A DNA stretch of 64,000 nucleotides from Coriaria nepalensis (GCA_027186245.1 CP114483.1:29518642-29582641); one strand, 5' to 3'. Positions 12,450 through 25,740 are shown, counted from the stretch's first letter. Translations and numbers: made by a program. The notes: a model not told the origin generated them from the sequence alone.

Positions 12450-14640
12450 AGAGAGCTAATTGGTAGTCGATTGACTGGGAAGACTTGACAGCCTGTAAGG
12501 TTCTTATACACTGACATGGTGGTCTAAACGCAGACGGATTTCGGAGGTTTTTTTTTTTGCGCTACTGCGAACGTGGCGTGGATATGAGGCCGTGTGAGAA
12601 AATCAGAGCCGTTAATTTCAAACTGAATGATGGGAGGCTACGGTAGATACTAGAGTTGATGAATGATGAGCAGCTTCTAAGGCTAAGAGCTGATGGACCT
12701 AATGGACCTAGTGGGCCTAGTGGGACCCAATGGGCTTATAATTATTTGATTTGTGGGTGTGGGGAAGTGGATTGCGTAATAGTAATAATTGGGTCTATAA
12801 GGAAAGCTAAAATACGGGGGTTGGTGGGGAAATTGTTGGATGAGAGGTGGTCCACAGGTTATTAAAATAGAGGCGCACTGACTAAGCCGTCCAAACTCCA
12901 ATGCAGCATTTGATAACTTCATTCGGCCCCCCTTTTTTAATTTCGTCAGTCCTAAATGGGGGCGGTGCCGTCACAACTCTCACCCGTTTGCGCAGGCTCT
13001 TTTTTTTTTTCTTTTTTTTCAATAATTAACAATAATAACAAAATGTATTATTTTACGATGTTTAAATGATTTAAAGTTATTAGCCAACAAAAAAAAAATG
13101 ATTAAAATTTAAATGATTTTTCCTCTATTTAGTGAAAGTTTCGAATGATTTATCACTATTATTATATTTATATTATTATTATATTTTTTTAAAGAAGAAA
13201 TTTGCAAATTTTTTGCATTATTAAACCCATAAAACCATAATTAAACCTCTAAATAGGCTCCAATTCTTATCTTTAAATTTCTGGAGCGATAACAAGTGAA
13301 TTTTATTTTTAGTAAGGTTAGAGCGATTTATTTAAATTATATATAAAATTAATATATAATTTAATAATATAAATATATAATTAAAATAAATCAATTTATC
13401 GTAAATATATTTTATTTAATAATTTCTTAAGAAATCTCAATAAATACTAAATAATTATATAATTTATTTAAAAAATTCTCAATAAATAAATCCAATATTA
13501 ATCGAGAGTCGAGAGTCTAGACTATTCATGCAAGTGTTAGTAATCGATAGTCTTTACTTATCAAGAATATTCCCTAAAAATTAAACGTAAAGATTTTGAC
13601 TTTTGGATATGAAAACATTTAGGAGAATACTGATGATATTTATTTATCATTATTTTCGTATACTTTGAAAAAAAAAAAAATCATCATTTTCATATCAATT
13701 ATATGTAATGAGAGAGATAAAAAAATTGATATAATTTAAACAAAAACATGTAAAATAATAAGTATTTATATCGATCACTTTATTAATAAATAATAATATA
13801 AATAATTAATACTTTATTATATTATATTTAACTTTTATCTTCTTTACTATTTTCAAATTATAGGAGTTAGTCTAATAACATTGTACAAAAGGTAAAGAGT
13901 TAGTCCGACAACAAATGTGACCAATTTGCTTTGTCAATGCATAACCAAACCATCCCACATACCTAACCCTTTAAGTCGTCTAACAGCTGCTGCCTATGCA
14001 CACAAATTTTGTTTCCACATACACCCGATTATGTTTTGGAGCCATCCCTACTTATTGTTCCTCTGACTGTTCAAACTTCTCTATCAAATCAATTCGGTAA
14101 GGAAAAAACACTTGTACCGATCTGTGTTTTTGTTTGAGATTGAACAAGAATAGTGCAAAACACAACAACTTGTACGGAGATTGTTTTCTGGGAAAATGCT
14201 GAAATTTCATTAACTTGAAATGGTGTATATATATTATATTACAAACAAGGTTGAGATACGATCTACGGAAAGTAAAGACATTATAAACTTTTTAAAAGGA
14301 TAAGAAGTTTACATATGATACTGACCTTGCTAATTACTAACACTTAATACCAAGTAAACGATAAATTTTTGGTTCCCACATTTGGTATTGTATATGATGC
14401 ATAAATTCATGGTGTTGTACAATTTCCAATATGCACGACATTACAAATGAATCTAATGGTCAAGCCTGATAAAGTAAATTCCCTAAACTATATTTGTATT
14501 ACAGATGTACATATATAAGCTAATACATTAGCTATACATGGTAGTGAATTAAATGCATATAATAAGGAAAGAATTACAGTAAGTAATTTATACATTGATG
14601 AAGGGAATTCCATGAATTGTGGAGAGTATCATGGGGTTTT
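12450..14640. other. AT-rich intergenic DNA
   Basis: No gene is visible. The first 550 bases, upstream of EXL2, have a more balanced composition with a short GGACCTA/GTGGGCCTA repetition (about 12695-12725). From about 13010 the sequence is strongly AT-rich with homopolymer tracts. 14110-14640 could include an end of the Copia remnant that follows, but no repeat pair proves it. Confidence 0.5.
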
Positions 14641-15300
14641 ATTCTCCATTATACGCACCCATAAAATTGGCATGCCGTTGGCAATGTGATTTTGTCTCGA
14701 AGAACCTGAAAGCGCGGACAGCTAATTGGTTTTGTCATGAGATTGGCAAGTTGATCAATTGTACTAATGTGAGAGACAGAGATCTTTAAAAACAAGATCC
14801 TGAATGAAATGAACATCAATTGTAATGTGTTTCATTCATAAATGCATTACTAGATTAAGAGATAGTTGAGTAGCACCGATATTGTTGCATAAAACTGTGG
14901 GTGGCTGAGAGAAAGGAATCATGAGTTTGGAGAATAGATCACGAATCCATTGAAATTCCACAATGGCACAAGTTAGAGCATGGATCTCAGCTTTTGTAGA
15001 TGAACGAACAATAGCTCGTGTTTGCGAGTGCTCTATGCAATGAGATTAGGACTAATAAAGATGATGAAAGTAGAAGTGGAAGAGCAATCATCTAGGTCAT
15101 TAAATAAGGAACGAAGAAGAAGGAGACCATGAGCGATTGTTCCTTTCAAATATGGAAGGAGATGTTTGGCAAGTGAGCCAATGGTTGATATATGGCTTTT
15201 GCATGAATTAAGCAAGGCGATTGATCGAAAAGGCAATATTAACCTTAATGCCTTGGAGAAATTTGGAGACAAATTATGATCCACTTTTTGCAAGGGAGAG
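14640..15300 (-). pseudogene. Copia pol remnant (RNase H end)
   Basis: Read on the minus strand, peptides across several frames follow the C-terminal end of Copia pol: LPYLKGTIAHGLLL (about 15145-15186), a DDCSSTSTF segment where the family has D(W)xG...RRSTTGF, then a stretch ending in DQLANLMTKPISCPRF (about 14705-14755), equivalent to the usual QLADIxTKPL motif. Stops and frame changes are frequent. No flanking LTR pair was found. Confidence 0.7.
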
Positions 15301-16037
15301 ATCCTTCTTGAGCTGCATTACATGAGTTCGAGAACGATTCACATAAAGGTGAATAATCGTAGTGCAAGCTTTACTGCTTATCATGGCAGTGGCCGCTATG
15401 GCCATGATAAATTCAGTCATAAGAGGTAACTAAAAGAAGCTTATCTTGATAAAAATAATATTTATAATTATAATAAAATTTAATACATCCCTTATCTTAC
15501 ATTATATTACATGCAACTATATCTGAGACATCGACTAAATCATTTTCAAAGATGTGATTTAGAAAAACTATAGAAAATGAAAAACGGGGCCCATCATGGA
15601 CACTATATATACAATCAGGAGAAAGTGAAAAATCAAGAAAGCCATCTTGATGGTGTACTTCTTTCAACTCTCCAGAAAAATCATGAATAACTCCAAACCT
15701 TCCAATTATTTCATGCTCAGTGAAGCCAATTGAAGTGACCCTACGAGACTTGGCTAAAATGCGACCATTTCATTGCTTGGATTTAGTCGGGTTGATAAGT
15801 TTGGCTTGAATATATCTATATATATCCTAATATCTTTTTCAACAATAATTTTAGAGATATTTCAATATAATATTTTAATAATGTATTAAAAAAAATAATA
15901 CAAAGATAAAATTTAAATAAAATAAAATAAAATATCTTTATTTTATTATCTCACCCTAATTTATTTTAATTTTGTCTAACTTTTATCTCTCAATTGAATA
16001 ATACATTGTATATAATTTAATTTATACAAATATATTA

Positions 16038-16040
<3 letters not shown>

Positions 16041-16071
<31 letters not shown>
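16041..16071. repeat. (AT)15 microsatellite
   Basis: Uninterrupted AT dinucleotides inside an AT-rich intergenic stretch. Similar AT tracts occur at 18864-18888, 38114-38136 and 38195-38225. Confidence 0.95.
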
Positions 16072-16074
<3 letters not shown>

Positions 16075-16424
16075 CTAGATATATAACTCTACGTATATGA
16101 ATTTTAAATTTCTTACTACATTCCTACTAACCATGCCTATAAATAATTTCAATTGGGTCAATAATACTTACTAACACAACCTAATAAATGAACTATATCT
16201 ACTACCTAACATCTTAAAAGATCCATCATTGCACGAGAGGACTTAAACATAACATTCAAAATAAAACAATGTGACAAAACAACAATCTGTTTCATAGACC
16301 AAACATGAGGAATAATGCATTAATATTATATAAACCACATAATATGTTTTGTAATAGGAAGTCTCCAACTTAACTTGCACGAGGGATGCTATAAATTATG
16401 GGAATGAAGCACAAGGCATTACTG

Positions 16425-16790
16425 TTACCAAATCCCAATCAAGACACAGCATTTGATAGGAACAAAGGAGAGAAGAATAAGATATGACAAGAGCCACCAG
16501 ACTTGAATTTTGATGAATTGAAGATTTTAATGTATTAAATGTGACCTAAAACGCCAGAGCTAGGTTAGGGGATATTAATGAAACAGCAAAGCGTGTTAGC
16601 TAATTGTCAAATTGATGCAGCTTGCATCCATTATTTTAGCAATTTCAATGATGTTGTTTTGAGGTTTAATTCGACCCCATAAAATATGCTCTTTCATTAT
16701 CTATCTTTCTTAATCATTGTCTGTCGTCCTTGCCGACTGGCTTTTTTGATCAAGGGCACGGTTATGTCACACTGATCAACTGGATCCACG
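16425..16790. repeat. Copy A of a duplicated intergenic segment
   Basis: The segment beginning AATCCCAATCAAGACA and ending near GATCAACTGGATCCACG recurs in the same orientation at 20375-20655 with the same order of blocks: GAAACAGCAAAG, TTAGCTAATTGTCAAATTGA, ATTTCAATGATG, TTCATTATCTATCTTTCTTAAT and TCCTTGCCG. The copies differ by substitutions and small indels. No coding potential is evident in either. Confidence 0.8.
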
Positions 16791-19700
16791 TTTTTCTTAC
16801 CTGGTTTTGAGGAAACCTTGTAATAAAGACCTTATAACCTTTATTTTATCAAAATTATTGAACTTTTTAGATCTATGTTTCTCTCTTACTTTCCCCTCAT
16901 TTTTCTTTTGGTTACAAAACTGCTTGAATGAATTATTTGTTGCCAAACGAAAAGATTTCACATTCCAATAGAGAAAAAAAATATAAAGATGAGAAAGGGT
17001 TATAAACTTAAATTCCTTAAATATATTTGTTGATATTAGAAAAATCGGTCTTAGCCTTAGAAATCTAGCCGTCCCCCCTTCTCTCTCTACATATTTCGAT
17101 CAGCGTAATGATCGAAGCGTAATGATCGAAGCGCAACTCCTTTCACGTTTTGAAGAAAGGTAGTTCAATTTATTGACTGAGCTTAATTTTTTACCAAGGT
17201 AAGTTGCTCCCTCTTTTATTCTCCTATGGCCGATTGTGACACTACAAGTGCAAGTCGAAAATGTCACTTTTTGATCATGTCGAAATATATTATGCATATA
17301 TTTTATTTTTGTATTTTCTCTAAACAGTTCAGATCGCCTTATCATAATCTTTGTACTCTTGATCTATGATTATTTTTTATATCACATCATTGATCCTAGT
17401 AAGTTTTCATCATATTGGAAGTGATTTAACACTTATCTAAATTTAATCAAATTAAGTCTCATTCAATCGATTATGATTAATTGCTACCTAATTAAAACTA
17501 AAGTTTTAACTAATCACATTTATATTTTGATATTAATTAGTCTATTTAATTATAACTAACTGTCAGTTATTTTAAATTCTTACACCAATTAACTCTCGAC
17601 ACATGTCAATGATTTTTCATATATCAACAACATTAAAAAAATAAAAAAAAAGGGAGTGTAATCACCGATCCATTAGTATCAAATGCAAAAACTTTAAGGA
17701 TATAAACTCCTAAAAATTATATCTAATCCAAATATTTTCTTTCCATGAACAAAACTTATAAACTTCAATACAAATATCTTAACTAATAATACTAAAAAGA
17801 TTCCATAAAAAACACTAGATCATAGATATCTGCTTATTCGTCTTTCCATAGTATTTCAATACTTATCATTGATATACTAAAAATTTAAGAGTGAAATATC
17901 TTTAAATGGTGAAATAAAAATGTGAGGTAGAGAGAAAGAATGAATTCCTTAATCATGTTTTTTGTGAAGCTAATTAGACCGAATTTACATGGCTATAGTA
18001 GGCTTAGATAGAAATAAAGATATTCTTATTAACTCTTTTGCTCCTTGTCTTAAGCAATTGAAAGGCTTAATTAGAATAGACAAATACGATTTAGATTAGT
18101 CTTAGAACCCTTAATTATTTTATTGTATTCTTCTAGAGCCTGATTTTTTCAACTCACATCAATATAATATTCATTAGCTTTCGTATATACTCCAAAAAAA
18201 GTATACCTATGACTTAGAAAGAAAAAAAAAAAAACTTCTCTCATTTTATAGTGAAGATTGTGGTTCAAATTGGGTTGAACCCAGCTCATACACTTCTGTG
18301 CTCGGGTTAAAAAGACTAATTAGGGTCCAAATGCCATTAAAACCTAATCTATTTAACGATATGAGAAAGACTTAATTGGTTGCTAATCAACTTGGGATCA
18401 AGTTGTCTTAAATTAAGGGATAGGGTCAACCTACCGTACTAATGTTGTTTGTCTGATTATCTGAGTCAGTGCACAAAATTAAGACAGCCTTATCTTAAAA
18501 GTATCATCTCATGATTTGTTCGTATTGATTATTGCTACGGTTCCCTTGCCATTTTCTCGGGTCAACGCTTTCTAGTTCGTACTAGCAATCGATATGCATG
18601 GAACTAGGGCTGATTTCTCACAATTGTGAGATATTAATTGTAAATGATTAGATTATATCATTAAAATTTTTATTTTAATAATTAGATTAATACACTTAAA
18701 TTTAATGATTCGCAATCATTTATATTAATATTTGAGATCAGCCCCACACCCGATATGCACAATCTTGGCTGCTCAAGATATGTTTTACCTATCCGTTTTT
18801 TCAAAGTATCAAAACCTTCTAAATTTCACAAATGTCGTCAAGTTTGTCTCCATGTAAGCACAATATTATATATATATATATATATATGAAACTAATCCAA
18901 GCTACTTTAGTAAATGAGCACTCACAATTATCAAATTATGGAACCACTGGGATGAAAATCAAGTTCTGAAAATTTAATTAATTTTAGTGGAGTGGAGTTA
19001 AACTCTTAGGCGGACTACACTTTTGCCTAAACTCCTAATCTTAAAAAGCTTAAGGCCTAATCTCAATATTTTGGACTCTAAAAGTTTAAGGTCGAATAAA
19101 TATTCGATATAATTTGAATTTGTATAATTTAATGTAATTTATGGTTATAATGTAATTTATAAAAAAATAAAAATAAATCCTTTTGATAAAAAATTGTCTC
19201 CTTAAGCTCCTATTTTTAGAGGTGGTAAAATAGGTCGGACCAGTGCAAACACGCACGACAAAAGTACAATACGAGCATGGGTTAGTTAGGCACAACACGA
19301 GTGTTGGTTCGTGCTGTGTCCAATTATGCAGCACACGGGCCGGAACGGCACGATACGATACGTATATCCTGTGCCAGCCCGAAGCACGACATAATCTTTT
19401 AGGGCAGGTGCGAGACACAGATCCAATAAGGCCTCCTAATCCTAAGAAAGTTTTTTTTGAAAATCAGTTTGTATGTTGAAACTTTTCGATTAATATAAGA
19501 TATTATTTGGCCAAATAATATTTTTTATAGCTTATTTATTATTTTAATTATTAATAATACTAACTTTTAATTTATTAAATAATAACTATAAAGAATGATT
19601 ATTTATTTATTTTATAATTTGGAGTAAAATAATTTATTTATTATAATGATATTAACTTCTAATTATATAAATCTATTATTTATTTTATAATATATAGTAA

Positions 19701-20374
19701 AATAATATATTTTATCGTTTATATATTAATTTCGGCTTTCTTCTTTTTAACTATTATATCGAAATATTCTTAAACTGTATTTACCAATCTCATTTCTTTG
19801 AATCATATTCAATCACTATAAATTATGATATTCGACGGATCGAAAATCACATTAACTCATAACTTTATGTTTACTCGATGAATCGTCGACTCATTAAGTA
19901 TTATAATTGCTACTCTGTTAATCTATTAACTATAAAGTGAGTAATAATTGAATATAATTTTTGAATATTTGATTCAACAAAATAAAATTGTTAAAGAAAC
20001 GGTCCATACTAGTTTTGTTCTTTTTATGTTCTTAATTTTATTTGGTTTTGATTTAAGGAGTGCAAGAGCAGATAAAAAGTTTAGTTTGGGAATAATTTTT
20101 AATTTTACTTGTTCTTTTGCTGATGGCGAATGAATTTGGGTCCATACTAGTAAGTTAGAAGTTACAGTGTTTATGGGTGATTATAGAAACTCTTATTGTC
20201 TTTAACTTAGATATAGTTAAGTTTTGGTGTCTAAAGTGTTTTTGGCTAGAAAAAAGAACAGTGAAATGAGCTTCAATCCGTGAGCCAAAAAAAAAAAAAA
20301 AAGATTTTAAATTGTTTTTAGGACTGAATGGTAATAATTTTTAAAATTATTTTTCATAAATATTTATATTTAAA
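16791..20374. other. AT-rich intergenic DNA between the two copies
   Basis: No gene is recognised. 17060-17345 contains a short GATCGAAGCG repetition, and 18864-18888 is an AT microsatellite. 19215-19440 holds a GC-richer patch with recurring CACGA/GGCACGA motifs of the kind seen in non-autonomous DNA transposon ends, but no matching inverted end was found. The open frames here are short and unrecognised. Confidence 0.4.
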
Positions 20375-20655
20375 TCCCAATCAAGACAGAGCATTCGAAA
20401 GGAACAAAAGGATATTAAATGAAACAGCAAAGCTGTTATAGCTAATTGTCAAATTGATGCAGCTTTTTAGCTACCTCTGGCATCCATTATTTTGGTAATT
20501 TCAATGATGGTTTTGTTTTGAAGATTAATTCGACCCATAAAATATGCCTCTTTCATTATCTATCTTTCTTAATTATCGTCTGTCTGGGAAAATTAAGTAG
20601 TCCTTGCCGGCTAGCTCTGGGCAATGACAATGATCAACGGGATCCACAAGTTTTT
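20375..20655. repeat. Copy B of a duplicated intergenic segment
   Basis: Direct-orientation partner of the segment at 16425-16790, about 3.9 kb away. This copy lacks some internal sequence and has a small insertion (TTTTTAGCTACCTCTGG) after the GATGCAGC block. The pair could be a local duplication or the ends of a decayed element. Confidence 0.8.
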
Positions 20656-20989
20656 TTTACCCTAATGGATATATAATTAGAATGAGCTGATAAAACATTT
20701 TAATTCAGAGCTGATATATATATAAAGATATTTTAGGAAATTTGTTATAGATCATGAAATGAAGATATATAAAGAAGTTTGGTGTAAATATGTGTTAATG
20801 TCGGGAAAATTTATCGCCGCATAATAATTGACTTTGGTTTTGAACATTGTACGGTCGTAAATATCTAATAAAAAATGTAAATATATGAAATAAATAAATG
20901 TAATAAGTATGCGGGCGTGCCATAAATTTTAAGTAGTACGATGAATAGGCAAAGGAAACTAAATCTAACTGGTACAATGAATAAGCGAA

Positions 20990-22600
20990 GGATTTAATAT
21001 TAATCTAGATCCTATCTTCTTTTTGACGTATTTACTACGAGTGGGCTGAATTGAAAGCTGCTATTTGAAATAAATAAAGAACGATTATGGAAATAGAAAT
21101 TTGAATGGATAAATAATTGTGATAAATAAAGGACAATTATCGAAATGAAATAATTAAAAGAGTAATTGAATAAATAAGAATATTTTGATAATGTTAAAAG
21201 TAAATGTGAATTCTGCAATGGATCATTGTTAGTGATTATAGCAGACAATTGATCCTTGCGATTATATGGGTCAATGGGTCCTACCGATTATATCAGACAA
21301 ATGATCCTAGCGATTATAAGCAAATAATTGGTCATTGCGAATATAACAGACTATTGGTCTTAGCAATTAAGGTGGACAATTTATCCTAATCATAGCTTTC
21401 AGCGATCATAGTAGTCCACATATTTAAGTAATTTCAACGGCAACATCCTCTCGACCTAAAACAAAGTAGTAGTATGAAAAAGAAAAGAGAAGAAGGTGTC
21501 CAATCCATGAATAATGGATTGAGACTTTTACTCGGATGAGAATCTGGCGCTCCAATCATTATACTTAAGAACAAATCTTAATGAATTAAAGACATACTTT
21601 CCCGGAGGAAAAATAAAAAGTGTTATGTCGGACTTGGAAATAACAAATTTTTCGGAGCGTAAAAAAAATTTACGAGTGTTGCTCAATATTTTGATAATCT
21701 TTGGTGATTGTTTTGAAGAGTTTTTGATGATTTTTACCTTTATCATTACTTTCTATTTATAGGTAAATATGTTGATGGTACACTTGTAATTAAGTTGAAT
21801 TCGACATCCATTTCCCCTTTAAATCTAGCGCCACTCATCCCACTTTGTTGTCCCACCACCATTTTAGTTGGATGGTTATTAACTCGCTTTTGGTTGAATC
21901 CAATTGATTTTTGGTATGGATTCGTTGAAACAAACTCACCTCATCTTCCTCTAATATCGGGCAAATCCCTCCCCCTGTCTTCTTAAATTTTGGCCGAAGT
22001 TTGGCCGAAAATTGTTGTGTTGGTTGAGAGTGGGCGACTTCCATCTATTTTTTTTTTATAGGAAAAGTTGTTTACTCCTTTTAATGGGGCAAGCATCTTG
22101 GCTGAAATATTTTTTTTTTCTTCATGTTTCGGCCAAAACCCCCTTGTTTCCTTTTTAATTTCGACCAAATGGTTTGGTTGGGTGGAGATAATTTTGTCTT
22201 TTTTCCGAACGATCGATATTGAATTTATGGCCGTTCGTTAGCCCATGTCATCAATCTAAGCGATTTTTTCACTTTATTATAAATATTTTATATTTAACCA
22301 ATTTTACTTAAATTAAATCATATTTGGTTGACCGAGATAATTGGTCCTAGTTACTATCTAGTTAAAATTAATCTCTAACCGGTTATATTAATTATTTGAC
22401 ATTAATTTAACTGTAACCGACCTGCATTTAAATCAAATTATGGACCAATCACCTCTTAACATATGTCTATAATTTTTCATGTATCAATAAATGCACCCCT
22501 TAATCTCTCTCGTTGAAATTTAGTTATATGATGGAGATTAATGGCCACAACACTCTATAAATAGACCTTTCCGCCTCTTCATTTTCAATCACTTTTCATC
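20990..22600 (+). repeat. Long LTR-like repeat with terminal TATA box (copy 1)
   Basis: Diverged counterparts of this stretch lie at 59915-61400. Shared landmarks in the same order are TTTTGACGTAT/CTGACGTAT, CTATTTATAGGTAAAT, GGCCGAAGTT, a run of short blocks around TTAATTGGTC, then TCAATAAATG, and finally a TATA box: TATAAATAG at 22556-22564 here, and TATGAATAG near 61330 in the other copy. A TATA box near one end suggests the U3/R junction of an LTR or a viral-type promoter. Boundaries are approximate and the family is unidentified. Confidence 0.55.
21225..21420 (+). repeat. Degenerate minisatellite
   Basis: About five imperfect units of roughly 35 bases are built around CGATTATAxCAGACAAxTGATCCTAG. 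Unit boundaries drift and substitutions are frequent, so this is an old array. It lies inside the LTR-like repeat. Confidence 0.7.
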
Positions 22601-22639
22601 ATGAAGGAAGATCCCAAAGAACTCAAGCTAATAAAATGA

Positions 22640-25600
22640 ATCTAGTGTCGCTAATCATATATATGTTTCAGTCGAATCTTCTCCAAATAGCTCTCCCTCT
22701 TACTCTAAAAAGGTGTCCCGCCTCATGGATCGACATCATAATGCCACCCTCCTCAATATGGTCGAAGGGACTGACCTCATCTCAGACGACCTCAAGTTCG
22801 ATGATGTCATTAACTAGCTCCAAATCCAACAGATCTCACATGACCTTTATCACTTCTAATCCTGTTGAACTCCCCAAAAAGCTCTAGCCTCTCAAGGATA
22901 AACTTCATCCCTTTCTAAAACAAGGTGTTGCCTTGGCCGAGAGTTGGTGTAGTCGGGCCGAGCTGACATTCAAATACAAATCCGATTTGAAAAGCTTTTA
23001 GGAGAGATCAAACGGCTTACTTCCCTTCATAGAGAACAGTCTAGAATTTGGCATTGGGCTCTCGAATTTCTCGTAGACCATGATTACTAACTAAACCACT
23101 TATATCGGAAGAGAACTTAGATCCGATAGAAGTAAAACTGCCTTCAATAGCTCCACTCGGAGTATAACGACCTTAATTCTCAAATTGTTGAACTTGAAGC
23201 TCAGCTAAACGATCCTCTTTTATGATTTCCTTCACATGGATTCTTATCAGATCCCAAGTGCATTAAGAGGAGACATTGGAAAAGTGGCATTTAGGTTCAT
23301 AGGTGAAAAGAAGGAGTATAAAGTGAATAAGGTATTTGAGACTGCTACTAAAGAAGATTATTTAGAGACTGCTACAGACTACAAATATAAGGCTATTCAA
23401 GAAGAAGAAGAAGAGAATTTCGATGATGATTATTGTGAAACAATCAAAGGAAATAAAAAGAAATACAAAAAATAAGAAAAGAGAAAATTAGGATTTCATT
23501 GATATGCATAATGCAAAAGATGATTTAACCTAAACAACAAAGACTATATCTATAGACTAAATAAAGGAAACTAAAAAAACCATTCTAACCTTGATAAATA
23601 ATAAGACAAAATACTTTATTTCTTAACATCTCCTCTCAAAACTCATGATGTGGCAACGACAAGTATCGAGAGTTTGCTAACTAGAAAACAAAAATAGGAA
23701 ATAGAATACGACTTAGTAAAGAAATCTACAATCTACAATCTACAAAGAAGAAGAAATAAATAGCAAAGTAGTGATGTCATGCTTGAGATGATGACGAGCA
23801 AAGTAACAATCGATCACAATATGCTTAATTTGTTCAAAAACATTGAGTTGTGAGTAATCTAAATAAAGTTCTAATTATCACAATATATAGGAGTGTGATG
23901 AGAAAAAAAAACTCTCACATCTACAAGTAACTAACATAACCAAACAATCTCTTTGGTAATAGATGTCATAGCACGATATCCTGCTTCAATTGAAGATTGA
24001 GAAGCAATAAATTATTTCTTGATATTCTAATAAATAAGAGAATCACCCAGAAAGATACAGAAACTAGTAACAGACTTACGATCTATGGGATCACTGCCAT
24101 GATCAGCATCATAGTATGCATGCAACTTTAAGGAAAAAGTTGGATGAAAGTAAAAATACTCTAAAAGATTGTACCTCGAAAATACCATAAAATACGAAGA
24201 ACAACTACCAATGAAATATAGTAGGAGAAGCAACAAACTGACTTTGATAACAACGGAATATTGAGTTTTTGATATCAAAAAAATTATTAGAATTGTATTC
24301 CCCGCCTAAATCACACTTGAAATATTTGATAACAACGGAATATTGAGTTTTGATAAGAGCTCGAAATATTGTATATATTCTAAAGAATTCAAAACGATGT
24401 TTCATTAAATAAACTCAATAATAACGAGTATGATCATCAATAAAAAAAATATAATATCAAAAGAAATAAAGAGAAATACAAAAGATAAGAAAAGATAAAA
24501 TTAGGATTTCATTTATATGCCTAATGCAAAGGATAATTTAACCTAAGAAACAAAGATTATATATATAGACTGAACAAAGAAAATTAAAAGACTATTATAC
24601 TCATAATAAATAATAAAACAAAGTACTTTATTTCTAAAGGATTATTCTTTTGTGTCTTGTGGTTACAACATAGGGCAGTTAGTAATGAAGATGAGTAAAG
24701 ATGAGACAGTACAATTCAAGCATTGCTTTCTAGGTCTGGAATTACTGCACTCCCAAGAGGGTCAGCCATTGTGTAGCGATCTTGAATATGATTGGAGTCG
24801 GTCCTCCGATTGGCGCCCTGGTGGGGTCTTTAAGCTAAAATTGGAAATTGGAAAGAAAGATGCTTATCAAAAACTTTGGGGAAGATTTGTCCAAGTTCGA
24901 AAGGAAGACATCAGTCTTCCTGATCTCGAGATGTGGGAGCATATTGAGGAACCACTCGATCTCTTGGAGCAAAAGTAAGGCCCTAATTTGTTTTCTGTGT
25001 TTCTAACTTTCTTTGAGGCACTTGACCCACCGGAAGTGAACATTCTAGAGCTATCTGAAGTGAACATTCTAGAGCTCGTTTTCGAAACTTTATTGTATCA
25101 TTCGACAACCCAATTGAAGCTGGAACTAGTAGTCGTCAGCCGGAGAACAAAGTATATTCTCATTGCGACTGGTGTATAGATCGTTATCCACAATTTCGCC
25201 CGTTAATTACTGACAACCGCTATCAAGTCCTTGAATCACACATTAAGTATCCTACGCTAAAAAAGAATGTTCTCTTTGGCTCTAAGGAATCCCTTTTGGA
25301 CCTTGAGGAATCAAATTTGGAGGACTGTCCTCATTTTATCACTTGGAATATGTCATCCACTCTGAAAAACTTGTGGTCCAAACATGGAAACATTGCAGTT
25401 AATTATAAGTTGAAGGCAAAAGGAGAAACGATTATGCTTATACTTTTGTATCGAGTAGTTAAAAGTAAGAGAAAAACTATAGTTGCTGTTTTGATCCAGG
25501 ATCAACTTAAAGATTGGTACTACTACCTCCGATGTGCGGATCGGGGGGTGATTCCGAGTTGATTTTCTTTCGGAGCATCTAGACAAAACCTTAGCGGTTT

Positions 25601-25740
25601 ATATGCCTTTTCCCGCAAGAAAACATTTGGAGGAAGTTCCTGCCAAGGTGGATCAAGAAATTGAACAACTTAGAACTAGATTAACTGAGTTAGAAGGATA
25701 TCGTGAAGTGTTTAAAAAATATGTTTATAAGAATTAAGTG
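22640..25740 (+). pseudogene. Unidentified coding element, broken and interrupted
   Basis: Not recognised. Just after the TATA-box repeat, several + strand readings look like remains of one or two proteins: a Ser-rich start (SPSYSKKVSRLMDRHHNATLL, about 22693-22755); a helical stretch with IKRLTSLHREQSRIWHWALEF (about 23006-23069); an ORF at 23236-23475 with an acidic tail (EEEEENFDDDY); then, after the Copia insertion, 24652-24978 (LWGRFVQVRKEDISLPDLEMW), about 25083-25562 (HCDWCIDRYPQFRPLI, NLEDCPHFITWNMSSTL) and a coiled-coil end (VDQEIEQLRTRLTELEGY, about 25650-25700). No RT, protease or transposase motif was found. Position after an LTR-like promoter suggests a mobile or virus-derived element; this is inference. 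Confidence 0.45.
23443..24640 (-). mobile_element. Internally deleted Copia element with short LTRs
   Basis: Two direct repeats of about 180 bases, 23443-23630 and 24460-24640, share blocks such as AGGATTTCATT, ATATGC(A/C)TAATGCAAA and AAACAAAG, and both end in TACTTTATTTCT. Between them the minus strand encodes Copia RNase H: LHAYYDADHGSDPIDRKSVTSF (about 24045-24112) and a C-terminal stretch with a VDFFTKS end. A purine-rich TTTTGAGAGGAGA on the minus strand precedes the TGTTAAG start of the left repeat (at about 23628), fitting a polypurine tract and LTR start. It interrupts the unidentified coding element. AAAGG occurs at both outer edges and may be a target duplication, although part of it also aligns with LTR sequence. 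Confidence 0.7.

Noticed and set aside
19086..19479. Overlapping ORFs on both strands around the CACGA-rich patch
   Set aside because: Their peptides are low in complexity with no domain, and the patch looks like repeat sequence.
23446..24640. AAAGG as a certain 5-base target duplication of the small Copia element
   Set aside because: It occurs at both outer edges, but on the left it also aligns with sequence at the inner edge of the other LTR, so it may be part of the repeat. It is kept only as a possibility.
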